From Limnobacter sp. MED105 (GTDB lineage Bacteria > Pseudomonadota > Gammaproteobacteria > Burkholderiales > Burkholderiaceae_B): DNA of 41,586 bases. The stretch is taken from the NCBI RefSeq assembly GCF_000170915.1, contig NZ_ABCT01000020.1, positions 1 through 41,586 of the forward strand. The letters run 5' to 3'. Of the stretch, positions 8,899 to 22,622 are shown in pieces (the first letter of the stretch is position 1; every line of letters starts with the position of its first letter). The position numbers and the translations under genes are program-made. The notes beneath the pieces were generated by a model. It was not told where the DNA came from. It saw nothing but the letters and a program-made list of their open reading frames with translations, and searched no databases.

Positions 8899-11507
8899 TT
8901 GAGCGAAAAACCGGCGACCACGGTGAATAAATCGGCTGCACTTGACTTGAATGTGGTGCGAGTGAGTATCAAAACCCATTTGAAAAACCAAGCCCATCAA
9001 TGGCTCACGCCTTTTGATCAAAACACGCCTGCATCTGCGGTGGAAGCAGTTTTGAAAAAGCGTTGCGAGAGTGTGGATGAGGCTTTGGTCTCTCTATGGA
9101 ACGCCATCGGTATGCCGAAGCAATACAGCCTGGTCGCCGTGGGTGGCTACGGAAGGGGTGAATTGTTTCCTTTTTCTGATGTGGACGTGTTGATCCTGAT
9201 CGATAAGGAACCCGATGAAATCAACACCGAGAAGCTTGAAACCTTTTGTGGCTCAGGCTGGGACATTGGTCTTGAAATCGGGCACAGCGTCAGAACAACG
9301 GCACAATGTGTTGAGGAAGCTGGCAAGGACATCACTGTTCAAACCGCACTCGTAGAATCTCGATTACTTGCTGGAAACAGTAGCAACTTCAAATCTTTGA
9401 ATTCTAGTCTTAAGAATTTACTTGAAGTAAAAACTTTTTTTCGCAAGAAAACTCTTGAACTTCGGCAGCGACATGCCAAGTACCAGGAAACGCCCTATAG
9501 CCTTGAGCCCAACTGCAAGGAAAGTCCTGGCGGGCTCCGCGATCTTCATGTCATTTTGTGGGTTTGCCGGGCTGCCAATTTGGGTAATAGTTGGGCTGAA
9601 ATGGCCAAAAAGGGTTTAATTACCCCCTTTGAAGCCGCCAAATTAAGAAATAACGAGCGAACGCTCAAGAAAATTCGATATCAACTGCATGTAACCACTG
9701 GTCGCCGGGAAGACAGACTTGTGTACGATGTGCAAACCCAGCTAGCGGAGTCTTTGGGTTATCGTCCCACTTCTGCAAAACGATCAAGCGAACAGCTGAT
9801 GCAACAGTATTATTTGGCTGCCAAGGCGGTAATGCAGCTGAACACTATATTGCTTCAAAATATTGAGCTGTCGATTTTCGGTGCCAATGCGGAGCCGGTC
9901 GTGATCGACAACGAGTTTCAGGAAACAGATTCTCTGCTGGACATTCGGGACGATGACGTGTTCGCGCGAAACCCCTCTGCAATGCTTCGCGCTTTTATCG
10001 TGATGCAACAAAACCCACGCTTGAAAGGCATGAGTGCGCGAATGCTGCGACAGCTGTGGCACAGCCGGGTAAAAATCAACAGCGAATTCAGGAAAAATCC
10101 AGTCAACAAGGCTTTGTTTATCGAGTTTTTCAAGCAACCGCAAGGCATTGTTCATGAGTTACGGCGCATGAATGAGACCAGTGTATTGGGAAGGTACCTG
10201 CCGGTCTTTCGGAAAATTGTGGGACAAATGCAGCATGATTTGTTTCACGTGTATACGGTTGATCAGCATATCTTGACGGTTGTTCGTAACTTGCGTCGAT
10301 TTACGATGGCCGAACACGCACACGAGTACCCCTACTGCAGCCAATTAATGGCCAATTTTGACGACCATTGGTTGTTGTACGTTGCTGCCTTGTTTCACGA
10401 TGTGGCCAAAGGCCGGGGTGGTGACCACAGTGTGTTGGGCGAAGTAGACGCCCGCAAGTTCTGTAAAGATCATGGCTTGAATCAGGAAAACACTGATTTG
10501 GTGGCTTTTCTGGTGAAGCACCACTTGACCATGTCGAATACAGCGCAAAAGAAAGATTTGTCCGATGTCGAAGTACTCAAGGAGTTTGCTGCGCTGGTTA
10601 AACTCCCCGCAACCTGACAGCCCTTTATCTGCTCACTGTTGCCGATATTCGCGGTACCAGTCCAAAAGTATGGAACGCATGGAAAGGCAAACTGCTGGAA
10701 GACCTCTATCGCCTGACATTAAAGTATTTGGGTGGCGAGGCGCCCAACCGGAGACAAATGCTCGCTGAACAGCAAGCAGAGGCTCGCCGAATTCTGCGAC
10801 TGTATGCGCTTTCAGATGATGTTCAGGACAAACTTTGGGCCCAGCTTGATGTGTCGTACTTTCTCAGACAAGGGCCCAGCGATATTGCCTGGCATACGCG
10901 GCACCTGTACTGGCGTGTAGATGCTGAACAGCCGATCGTAAAGGCGCGACTATCTCCGATTGGCGAAGGCTTGGAACTGCTGGTGTATACCCGCGATGAA
11001 ATGGATCTTTTTGCCCGAATTTGTGGCTATTTTGACTCCAAGAATTTGAGCATTCTGGATGCGAAAATTCACACGACTTCGCACGGCTATGCACTTGATT
11101 CTTTTCTGATTCAGCACGACAGTCATCATGAGTTTTACCGGGAAACCCTCTCGCTGCTCGAAGCAGAGCTTCAAGACCGACTCGTCAAACGTCAACCGTT
11201 GGAACCACCCGTGTTCGGGCGAATGTCCAGACAATCCAGACACTTTCCAGTGCGCCCTTCTGTCGATTTGAAACCAGATGAAAAAGGGAATCAATATTTA
11301 TTGACAGTGTCGGCCACTGACCGTACGGGCCTGCTTTACTCGATTACAAGGCTTCTGGCGCAATACAAAGTCAACGTACAAACCGCCAAAATCATGACTT
11401 TGGGTGAACGGGCTGAGGATACCTTTTTGCTGTACGGGCAGTCTTTGAATTCAGGAAAGCTTCAAATTCAACTGGAAGCCGAGCTTCTCGAGTTGTTGTC
11501 AATTTAG
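8899..11507 (+). CDS. glnD: Bifunctional uridylyltransferase/uridylyl-removing enzyme GlnD (one frameshift)
   Basis: GlnD senses glutamine and adds or removes UMP on PII proteins. The nucleotidyltransferase motif GGYGRGELFPFSDVDVL is at residues 82-98. The HD phosphohydrolase site (LFHDVAKGRGGDHS) is near residue 500. Two ACT domains close the protein (LELLVYTRDEMDLFARICGYF and LLTVSATDRTGLLYSITRLL). As given, the first frame stops at 10617 and the rest continues in another frame from about 10608. Restoring one C in the C4 run at 10605-10608 joins them as VKLPRNLTALYLLTVADIRGT and gives 869 residues, the usual size. Start is TTG at 8899, two bases after the map stop; an internal start would lose little, so the exact start is less certain. 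The break is more likely a sequence error than decay, since everything downstream is well conserved. Confidence 0.92.
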
Positions 11508-11538
11508 GAACAATGAGGGTGCACAATCCACTGCCCTT

Positions 11539-12285
11539 TCATTCGTCATGCAGTTGCACCATTGATTTGATGATGCCCATCACTCTACCCATTCCTTCGT
11601 GGACAGTTTTGCTGATTTGGGCGTGAGAAATTTCCTGCGCGCTCTCTCCGACTCCTGCAGCCTGATTTACCACCAACGCAAGGTGTGCGTAAGGTATTTC
11701 AAGTTCTCGGGCCAAGCAGGCTTCAGGCATCCCGGTCATACCGACAATATCTGCTCCATCGCGTGCCAAGCGCTTCACTTCCGCTGCGGTTTCCAAACGG
11801 GGGCCTTGTGTACAGGCATAACAACCGCCCTGCACCACCTGTTCACCGACAGAGTCGGCCGCAAGACACAATGACGTACGAAGCGCCTGATCGTAAGGCC
11901 ATGTGAAGTCGATGTGTTGCACCGCCTGGTTGTCGCCTTCAAAAAATGTGGCGTTACGCCCATGGGTATAGTCCAGGATTTGATCAGGAACCACCAATTG
12001 CCCGGGCTTTAAATCGGGGCGAATTCCACCCACTGAGGCCACCGACAAAATACCGTCAATATTCAGTTGTGACAAAGCCCAGATGTTGGCCCGGTAATTA
12101 ATTTGATGGGGGGCGATGGTGTGCCCATAGCCGTGGCGTGCCAAAAAAACGATTTCATGGCCTGCAAGCATGCCAATCGTGAGTGCGCCTGATGGTTCAC
12201 CATAGGGGGTTCGTTGAACCTTTCGCATGGTAATTTCAAAACCTGGCAATTGGCTTAGACCACTTCCTCCCAACACTGCATACAT
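11539..12285 (-). CDS. S-methyl-5'-thioinosine phosphorylase (MTAP/PNP family)
   Basis: A 248-residue nucleoside phosphorylase of the trimeric MTAP/PNP family. The phosphate-binding start is MYAVLGGSGLSQLPG. FLARHGYGHTIAPHQINYRANIWAL, the block GCYACTQGPRLETAAEVKRLARDGADIVGMTGMPEA and ALVVNQAAG follow. These blocks closely resemble, from memory, the Pseudomonas PA3004 enzyme, which prefers methylthioinosine to methylthioadenosine; that specificity is inferred. The role would be salvage of the sulfur nucleoside left by polyamine synthesis. It follows galU after 3 bp, so they share a transcript. It converges with glnD across a 31-bp gap. Confidence 0.85.
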   Translation of the reverse strand: MYAVLGGSGLSQLPGFEITMRKVQRTPYGEPSGALTIGMLAGHEIVFLARHGYGHTIAPHQINYRANIWALSQLNIDGILSVASVGGIRPDLKPGQLVVPDQILDYTHGRNATFFEGDNQAVQHIDFTWPYDQALRTSLCLAADSVGEQVVQGGCYACTQGPRLETAAEVKRLARDGADIVGMTGMPEACLARELEIPYAHLALVVNQAAGVGESAQEISHAQISKTVHEGMGRVMGIIKSMVQLHDE

Positions 12286-12288
12286 GGT

Positions 12289-13164
12289 TTACTTCCTGTC
12301 TTTGAGGTACTGAGCGAATTCAGCAGCCACCTCGTGGTGTTTCAGTCCGAGTTCCACAGTCGCTTTCAGGTAACCCATTTTCGAGCCGCAGTCGAAACGG
12401 GTTCCGGTGAAGCGGTAGGCCAATACTGGTTGATCTTCCAGTAGTGAGGCAATACCGTCAGTCAGCTGAATTTCTCCGCCAGCACCCTTACCCGTTTTAC
12501 GGATGTGATCAAAAATTTGAGAATTCAGCACGTAACGTCCCACCACAGCGAGATTGGTCGGTGCATCTTTGGGATCTGGTTTTTCAACGATGGCGTTGAC
12601 ACGCTCGGAACGATTGTTCCAGGGGGTGCTGGAGACGATACCATACGACTTCGTCTCAGAAGGATCCACTTCCTGCACAGCCAATACGCTTGCATGTTCC
12701 CGCTCAAAAACCTTCACCATTTGATGAGTGACCGAGGGCGTGCCTTTGTCCACGTCCATCAAGTCGTCGGCCAACAAAACTGCAAAAGGCTCGGTGCCGA
12801 CAACTGGTTCTGCACAAAGCACGGCATGGCCTAGACCCAAAGGCTCCATCTGGCGAATGTAAATACAGTTCACATGGCTGGGTACAATATTCTTTACTAT
12901 TTCAAGCAAGGCAGTTTTGCCGCGAGCCTGCAACTCCGCCTCAAGCTCATAGGCTTTGTCGAAATGATCTTCGATAGAACGCTTGCTTCGACCCGTAATA
13001 AAAACAAGCTCGCTCAAACCCGCTTCTAGTGCCTCTTCAACGGCATATTGAATAAGTGGCTTGTCGACCACGGGCATCATTTCTTTGGGACTTGCTTTGG
13101 TGGCAGGCAAAAATCGGGTGCCCATACCCGCAACAGGAAATACAGCTTTTCTAACTCGGGTCAT
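12289..13164 (-). CDS. galU: UTP-glucose-1-phosphate uridylyltransferase
   Basis: A 291-residue nucleotidyltransferase making UDP-glucose for lipopolysaccharide, exopolysaccharide and other glycans. The N-terminal nucleotide motif is [39 protein letters not shown]. Further family blocks are [41 protein letters not shown] with the metal Asp, [24 protein letters not shown] and [12 protein letters not shown]. Length is normal. It starts about 60 bp after the end of ligA and overlaps nothing. Confidence 0.97.
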   Translation of the reverse strand: MTRVRKAVFPVAGMGTRFLPATKASPKEMMPVVDKPLIQYAVEEALEAGLSELVFITGRSKRSIEDHFDKAYELEAELQARGKTALLEIVKNIVPSHVNCIYIRQMEPLGLGHAVLCAEPVVGTEPFAVLLADDLMDVDKGTPSVTHQMVKVFEREHASVLAVQEVDPSETKSYGIVSSTPWNNRSERVNAIVEKPDPKDAPTNLAVVGRYVLNSQIFDHIRKTGKGAGGEIQLTDGIASLLEDQPVLAYRFTGTRFDCGSKMGYLKATVELGLKHHEVAAEFAQYLKDRK

Positions 13165-13225
13165 GATTGTTCGCTCAGTGGTCGTTCAATGGAAATAAAA
13201 AAATAAACGCAATAATATTATTTAT

Positions 13226-16372
<3,147 letters not shown>

Positions 16373-16376
<4 letters not shown>

Positions 16377-19300
16377 ACGGTTTCCGTTGCCATTTTTTCT
16401 GCAGCCGCCAAATCAACGGCAACAATGCGGGAAACACCTTTCTCCTGCATCGTGACGCCGATCAGCTGCTGTGCCATTTCCATGGCGATTTTATTGTGGG
16501 AAATGAACAAAAACTGGGTTTGTTCAGACATTTGTTTGACCAGGCGCGTAAAGCGCTCGGTGTTTGCGTCGTCCAGCGGCGCATCGACTTCGTCGAGCAA
16601 GCAGAACGGTGCAGGATTCAATTCGAAGATCGCGAAAACAAGCGCTGTTGCAGTCAGTGCCTTCTCTCCACCCGACAACAAATGAATGGTGCCGTTTTTC
16701 TTGCCCGGCGGTTGAGCAAATACCTGTACCCCAGCATCCAGAATTTCGTCGCCAGTCATGACCAAGCGTGCTTCTCCACCACCAAACAACTTGGGAAACA
16801 GGCGCGAGAAATGTCCGTTAACCACACCGAAAGTTTCAGAAAGAAGGTCGCGTGTTTCTTTGTCAATTTTGCGGATTGCATCCTCAAGGGTTTCCATGGC
16901 TTCGATCAGGTCGCCAGCCTGTTGGTCAAGGAATGATTTTCTTTCTGTTGCTGCAGCCAGTTCATCCAGTGCCGCCAAATTCACGGCCCCCAACTCTTGC
17001 ATGCCGTTGGTAAGGCGCGTGACCTCCGCCTGAAGCACAGACGCTTTGGGAGGCACCTCCATGGCAACGAATTGCTGGCCCAATTCGTTTACATCGGCTT
17101 GCACTTCATCCATCAAGTTTTTGTACTGTTCAATCGTGAGTTCGGCAGCCTGGATTTTCAAGGCAAGGTCTTGAACCGCATCCCGCAAGGGATCTGCCTG
17201 TTTGTCACTTTCTTTTTCTGCTCGTTCAAGCTCTGAAACCTTTGCCATAATCTGTTCGAGCGCATCGCGAGAAACTGCTACTCTTTCTTCTGCGATGACC
17301 CGTTCTTCGAGCGCAGCCTGCAAAGCCTCTTGACCTTCGGTTTCAGAAAGCCCTTCAAGTTCCGCCAGTGCAAGTTGTTTGCGTTGCTGAATTTGCTGAA
17401 TTTGACTGTTGGCAAATGCAAGGTCGCGTTCACATTCTTTCTGGCGCGATTCCTGATTGCGAATATTGAATTCGGCATCCTGCTTTCTACGCAATGCATT
17501 TTGAACTTGCGCCTGTTTGTCACGCAGTGCCTGCTCCGCTTGCGTCACTTTGTCTTTCTGACTTTCCAGTGCATCGCTGGCCACCGCAAGCTGCTCGTCC
17601 AGTTCGGCGTATTTGTCTTCGGATTCAAGCAAAATGGCCCGCTGTTCTTCCAGTTCACTTTGCAGCAAAGCGAGATCCAAACCAATTTGCTCCCGGCGGC
17701 TGTCTGCCCTGCTTTGCTGTTCTTGCAAGCGAATCAGCTGAACCTGGGCTTCATGTAATCGCTTGGTCAAACTTTCAACCAAATTACGCGCTTGCACCAC
17801 ATTGGCTTTCATTTCGCCGGTACGCAATTGCAATTGATCACGCTTGGCCATGGATTCATTTTTCAACATGTCGAGCGCACGCACCTCAGTGCGCAAGGCT
17901 TCAATTTGCTGCTGGCGCTCAAGCCGACCACTTTGGGCATTGTCGGCTGCGTAAAAAGATACCCCAGTTGCGCTCACGCAATGTCCCTGTGGCGTAAAGA
18001 TTCGCTGGCCTGGTTTCAGGCTTTTTCTTTTTGCCAATGCAGCTTGCAAATCGGGGGCCAGAAGGTAACCAGCCAACGATTGAATCAAGGATTGCTGAAT
18101 GGCCGAATCTGAACTGCGCACCAAACTGGCCAGGTCTTCCGGGCCAACCGATAGATTGGTACCGGCGCTGTTACCCGATGATTCAATAAAGGCAACACGC
18201 GCTGGTGGCGGCTGTTTGGCGAATCCTTCAACCATGTCCAGCGTTCGTACCTGAAAACTGTCCAGCGATTCCCGCAATGCCGACTCCAGCGCTCGTTCCC
18301 AGCCACGCTCCACCTGTAGTTTGCCGAGCAACCGAGGGGTGTCACTCAGGCCGCTGCTTTCTACCCAAGGCTTCAACTCGGCGCTTTCTGCAAGTTGTTC
18401 ATTTAATTTTTCAAGTGCCTGCAATTGCGCTTGCGCGTTGGCGTGTTTGTCGCGCTCGGCATTGAATGCGGCTTGCACATGGTCAAGCTCGGAACTACCT
18501 GCCGCCAACCTGCTTTCAACGTCTGCAAGGTTGTTGGTGGCCACGCCAAGCTCGTGTTCAAGCGACTGAACTCTGGCTTGCACTTCATCCAACTCATGCA
18601 CAGACGGGGCAGCAATTTGCTGCTTTTCGCTTTCAAGCCTGTCCAGCTTCACTTGAATGGTGTTTTCTGCCCGGCTGGCTGATTCTTGTTGAGAAGACAC
18701 TTGACTCAGCGCCTGCTGAATCTGCATCACGCCTGCCCGTTTTTGATCAACCGCAGATCGCGCTGCCTGCAAGGCCAACTCCACAGGCTCAACTGCCAGT
18801 TCAGCTTCCTCAAGCGCGATGATTCTCTCTTCCAGTTCGGCTTGCTGTTCCTCAGAAGAACCACTGATTTCTTCCAGTCGGGCCTTGGCATCTTCCTCGC
18901 GAACAGCCCAATTCTGAATTTCAAGTTCAAGCTCGGCCACACGGGCACCCAAGCGGGCACGCGATTCTGCCATCACGCGCAAATCCGCTTCCAGGCGACT
19001 GACCTGTCGGTTGGCTTCTATCCATTGGGTTTGCTCGTTTTCAAGTTGCTGCTGTGCATCTACTTGTTTTTCACGCACGGCGAACAGCTCGGTTTGAGTG
19101 CTGATCGATTTGCTTTGAATGGCCTCAAGATCGGCTTTGGCACGCTCTAGCTTGGCTTGGCCGGTGTTTTTCTGTTCCAGCGCCTCAGAGTACCGAATGT
19201 ACCAAAGCAAACGCTGCTTGGTATTCTTGGCCTCTTCAAGTTCCTTGAACTGGCGGGCCACGGTGGCCTGCTGTTCCAGTCGCTCAATTTGGCTGGTCAA

Positions 19301-19900
19301 TTCGCGAAGAATGTCTTCGATTCGGGTCAGGTTGTCGCGGGTATCGGCCAGGCGATTGCCTGTTTCGCGGCGACGTTCCTTGTATTTGGATACCCCCGCA
19401 GCTTCTTCCAGGAAAATTCGCAGTTCTTCCGGGCGAGCCTCAATAATTCGGGCAATCATACCCTGCCCAATGATGGCGTAAGCGCGTGGCCCCAAGCCCG
19501 TACCCAGGAAAATGTCCTGAACATCACGGCGACGAACCGCCTGCTGATTGATGTAGTAGGTTGAGGCGCCATCTCGTGTCAGGACGCGCTTCACTGAAAT
19601 TTCCGAGTACTGGTTCCAGCTTCCGCCCGCGCGGCCTTCGGCATTGTCGAATACCAGTTCCACGCTGGCGCGTGAGGCTGCCTTTCGGTTAGTCGAGCCG
19701 TTAAAGATCACGTCTTGCATCGACTCACCCCGCAACTCGGAAGCCTTGGATTCGCCCAAAACCCAACGCACCGCATCGATGATATTGGATTTGCCACAGC
19801 CGTTCGGCCCTACTACGCCAACCAGATTACTGGGCACGGCAAAGGACGTCGGTTCAACAAATGACTTAAAGCCAGCTAAACGAATGTGAGTTAATCGCAC
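16373..19900 (-). CDS. smc: Chromosome segregation protein SMC
   Basis: A 1175-residue SMC ATPase. Walker A is GPNGCGKSN at residues 31-39. Two very long coiled coils rich in Glu, Gln and Ala (about 170-510 and 680-1000) flank a hinge of about 150 residues (PRLLGKLQVERGWERALESAL...). The C-terminal head holds the signature LLSGGEKALTATALVFAIF and Walker B PFCLLDEVDAPLDDANTERF. Length is that of bacterial SMC, not MukB. It organises the chromosome and helps segregation, normally with ScpA/ScpB, which are not in this window. ATG at 19900 starts the family's MRLTHIRLAGFKSF. It heads the smc-zipA-ligA unit and is divergent from queF. Confidence 0.97.
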
Positions 19901-19972
19901 GATGAAGTGGAAATGAGACCAATAGAACGAATAAAAACTTCAACCCACGGGAACATGAAAACCCGCTGACCT

Positions 19973-20094
19973 TATAATAGCAAAGCCTTTGAGCTTTACG
20001 CCGGGCCCTCGCCCTTAGTTGGCAGGATGATTGAGTTGTTTAACGCCACACTGGCCAAAGGCCCCAACAGGCGCAAGAGGCCCACGAGAGAATT
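19973..20094 (+). promoter_or_regulatory. Promoter -10 and possible structured leader of queF
   Basis: A perfect -10 hexamer TATAAT is at 19973-19978; the -35 at 17-bp spacing is poor. The predicted transcript has a leader of about 110 nt with nested complementary pieces. GGGCCCTC (20003-20010) can pair with GAGGCCC (20077-20083) with one bulge. GTTGG (20018-20022) can pair with CCAAC (20064-20068). Inside lies GGCC-AAA-GGCC (20053-20063). The leader does not match preQ1 riboswitch consensuses that I know. Its fold is a reading by eye. Confidence 0.4.
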
Positions 20095-20514
20095 ATGAGT
20101 AACAAACCCAGCCGTGATTTACAGACTTTCCCGAACCCAAACCCGGATCGGCCTTATCACGTTCACATCGAAGTGCCTGAATTCACTTGCCTTTGTCCGT
20201 TGACAGGTCAGCCCGATTTCGCCACTTTGGTGATCGACTACCTGCCCAACCAGAAGAATGTTGAGCTGAAAAGCCTGAAAATGTACATGTGGAGCTATCG
20301 CGAAGAAGGTGCATTCCACGAAGCAGTCACCAACAAGATTCTGGACGATCTGGTGGCCGCAACCGACCCCCGTTACATGAAACTGACCGCAAAATGGTAC
20401 GTTAGGGGCGGCGTGTACACCACCGTGGTGGCTGAACACCGCCATGCCAGCTTTCAGCCTTTGCCGAAAGTTGAACTGGACTCCATTTCAACCATGAACC
20501 CGACTCGCGGCTAA
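20095..20514 (+). CDS. queF: NADPH-dependent 7-cyano-7-deazaguanine reductase QueF (short type)
   Basis: A 139-residue, single-domain tunnelling-fold enzyme that reduces preQ0 to preQ1 in queuosine synthesis. The catalytic block is [24 protein letters not shown], holding the Cys that forms the thioimide and the Asp partner. The QueF motif region is [24 protein letters not shown] with the substrate Glu. The length is that of the unimodular (YkvM-like) form, not the 280-residue E. coli form. It is divergent from smc and has its own -10 box. dapC follows after 68 bp. Confidence 0.95.
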   Translation: MSNKPSRDLQTFPNPNPDRPYHVHIEVPEFTCLCPLTGQPDFATLVIDYLPNQKNVELKSLKMYMWSYREEGAFHEAVTNKILDDLVAATDPRYMKLTAKWYVRGGVYTTVVAEHRHASFQPLPKVELDSISTMNPTRG

Positions 20515-20528
20515 ATGCGAGGGGCTGG

Positions 20529-20550
20529 AAGCGCACGCGTAGTAGCGCTT
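20529..20550. repeat. Inverted repeat between queF and dapC
   Basis: AAGCGC (20529-20534) and GCGCTT (20545-20550) form a six-pair stem around ACGCGTAGTA. No T-run follows, so it is not a clear intrinsic terminator. It may stabilise the queF mRNA end. Confidence 0.4.
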
Positions 20551-20582
20551 GGCTCAACACGATTGGTTAAACAGCAATTCCG

Positions 20583-21767
20583 GTGAACTCCTTGAAAAAC
20601 CTCGACAAACTTCAGCCTTATCCATTTGAACGCCTTCGGGCATTGTTCGCGGGCAGCCAGCACACAGGTGGCCTGGCCCACGTCAATCTGTCCATTGGTG
20701 AGCCCAAGCACCCTACGCCTGCGCTGATCAAGCAGGCATTGGTCGACAATCTGGACGGCTTGTCGGTTTACCCGGGCACGCAAGGTTTGCCGGTGTTGAG
20801 AAAAGCAATTTCTGACTGGATACTGCGGCGATTTGATGCCTTGGTAGACCCTGAAACTCAGGTTTTGCCGATTTTAGGCTCGCGTGAGGCGTTATTTTCT
20901 TTTGCTCAGGTTGTTTTGGACGGGTGTGAAGTCGACACCCATGTCGTTTTTCCAAACCCCTTCTATCAAATTTACGAAGGAGCCACATTTCTTGGTGGCG
21001 CAAGCCCAGTCTTCGTCAACATCGATCCCGCAACAGGTTTATCGGACTTTCATGCACTCAGCCCCGACATACTGGCCAAGACAAAGCTGATGTACGTGTG
21101 TTCCCCGAACAACCCTACAGGTGCGGTCTATTCACTTGAGGATTGGCAAAAGCTGTTTGATTTGGCTGACGAGTACAACATTGTCATCGCCTCGGACGAG
21201 TGTTATTCAGAAATTTACCTTGATGGCACCGCAGCTCCTATCGGCGGGCTTGAAGCAGCAAGCCGGCTTGGCCGATCGGATTACAACAACTTGATTGTGT
21301 TCTCCAGCCTCTCCAAGCGCTCAAACGCACCGGGGTTACGTTCGGGCTATGTGGCAGGCGATGCAGATCTGATCAAGGCATTTCTTCGTTACCGCACCTA
21401 CCACGGCTCGGCCATGTCGACCACCATTCAAATGGCCAGCGTGGCGGCCTGGAACGATGAAGAACACGTCGCCGAGAATCGTCGCCTGTATACCGACAAG
21501 TTCAAAGCGTTCAGCGCTATTCTTGAGGGCAAGCTTGATCTACACATTCCACCTGCCGGCTTTTACTTTTGGGCCGATGTGGGACAAAGCGACACAGCTT
21601 TCGCCAAAAGGCTGTTCGAGCAAGCGCATGTTACCCTGTTGCCCGGAAGCTTTTTGGGTCGCGAGGTGAATGGATTTAACCCCGGCAGCAACCATGTGCG
21701 GATTGCACTGGTGGCCAGCCTGGCCGAATGCAATGAAGCCGCCAATCGAATCGCACAACAAATTTAA
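20583..21767 (+). CDS. dapC: Succinyldiaminopimelate transaminase
   Basis: A 394-residue class I/II PLP aminotransferase. The family opening NSLKNLDKLQPYPFERLRALF and VNLSIGEPKHPTP are followed by SPNNPTGAVYS, ASDECYSEIY and the PLP lysine K245 in FSSLSKRSNAPGLRSGYVAGD. Blocks such as YHGSAMSTTIQMASVAAW and the C-terminal FYFWADVG fit proteobacterial DapC. It converts N-succinyl-2-amino-6-ketopimelate to N-succinyl-LL-diaminopimelate, using glutamate. Start is GTG at 20583; the family N-terminus begins right there. dapD, encoding the preceding step of the pathway, follows after 27 bp, which supports the function. Confidence 0.93.
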   Translation: MNSLKNLDKLQPYPFERLRALFAGSQHTGGLAHVNLSIGEPKHPTPALIKQALVDNLDGLSVYPGTQGLPVLRKAISDWILRRFDALVDPETQVLPILGSREALFSFAQVVLDGCEVDTHVVFPNPFYQIYEGATFLGGASPVFVNIDPATGLSDFHALSPDILAKTKLMYVCSPNNPTGAVYSLEDWQKLFDLADEYNIVIASDECYSEIYLDGTAAPIGGLEAASRLGRSDYNNLIVFSSLSKRSNAPGLRSGYVAGDADLIKAFLRYRTYHGSAMSTTIQMASVAAWNDEEHVAENRRLYTDKFKAFSAILEGKLDLHIPPAGFYFWADVGQSDTAFAKRLFEQAHVTLLPGSFLGREVNGFNPGSNHVRIALVASLAECNEAANRIAQQI

Positions 21768-21794
21768 AAACAATCTCTGACACAGGAAATCACC

Positions 21795-22606
21795 ATGACA
21801 ACAAACCATCAATCCATTATCGAAGCCGCTTGGGAAAACCGTGCAGACATTTCTCCATCCTCAGCGCCAGCCGATGTTCGTGCTGCTGTTGGCGACGTAC
21901 TGGAAAAACTGAATACCGGTGAGTTGCGTGTTTGCTCCAAAGAAAGTGGCGAGTGGGTTACCCACCAGTGGATCAAAAAGCCGTGCTGCTTTCTTTCCGC
22001 CTGGAAGACACAAGCCCATGGCTGCCGGTGGCTTCACACAGTTTATGACAGTACCACGAAGTTTGTCGATACACCGAGAGACTTCAGAAAGCGGCTCCGT
22101 GTAGTGCCCCTGCAGTGCTCGCCGCGGCAGTTTATTGCAAAAATGTGGTGCTGATGCCCAGCTACGTCAATATTGGCGCCTATGTGACGAAGGCACGATG
22201 TCGACACTTGGGCGACTGTGGGTTCATGTGCACAAATCGGTAAAAACGTACACTGAGTGGCGGCGTGGGTATTGGCGGCGTGTTGGAACCCCTGCAGGCC
22301 AACCCAACCATCATTGAAGACAACTGCTTCATTGGCGCACGTTCTGAAGTTGTAGAAGGCGTGATTGTGGAAGAAAACTCTGTGATTTCAATGGGCGTTT
22401 ACATCGGCCAGAGTACAAAAATTTACAACCGCGAAACAGGTGAAGTGACCTACGGCCGAATTCCAGCCGGCTCGGTTGTGGTCAGCGGTTCACTGCCAAG
22501 TGCCTGTGGCAAGTACAGCCTGTACTGCGCAGTCATTGTGAAGCGCGTCGACGCAAAAACACGTGCCAAAACCGGCATCAACGAATTGCTGCGCAACGCA
22601 GAATAA
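21795..22606 (+). pseudogene. dapD: Tetrahydrodipicolinate N-succinyltransferase DapD, frame destroyed by about 19 one-base deletions
   Basis: DapD transfers succinyl from succinyl-CoA to tetrahydrodipicolinate in lysine/peptidoglycan synthesis. The first 60 codons (IIEAAWENRADISPSSAPADVRAAV ... GEWVTHQWIKK) and the last 100 or so ([30 protein letters not shown] ... [17 protein letters not shown]) are intact, including the left-handed beta-helix repeats. Between about 21981 and 22255 the family sequence ([74 protein letters not shown]) appears only in pieces in shifting frames. Adding one base at each of about 19 places, mostly in runs, restores about 276 residues, the family length. Conserved sense survives everywhere, which argues against decay and for sequence error. 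SD-like AGGAAA precedes the ATG at 21795. Confidence 0.9.
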
Positions 22607-22622
22607 GGGAGAAACCAACAGG

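Noticed and set aside
10600-10615. Programmed frameshift in glnD
   Set aside because: A -1 slip on CCCC could restore the frame, but I know of no such case in glnD, no stimulatory structure is evident, and similar lesions in three other genes point to a shared technical cause.
19985-20094. preQ1 riboswitch before queF
   Set aside because: The leader lacks the short hairpin with A-rich tail of class I and the features of classes II and III that I know, so it is reported only as a possible structured leader.
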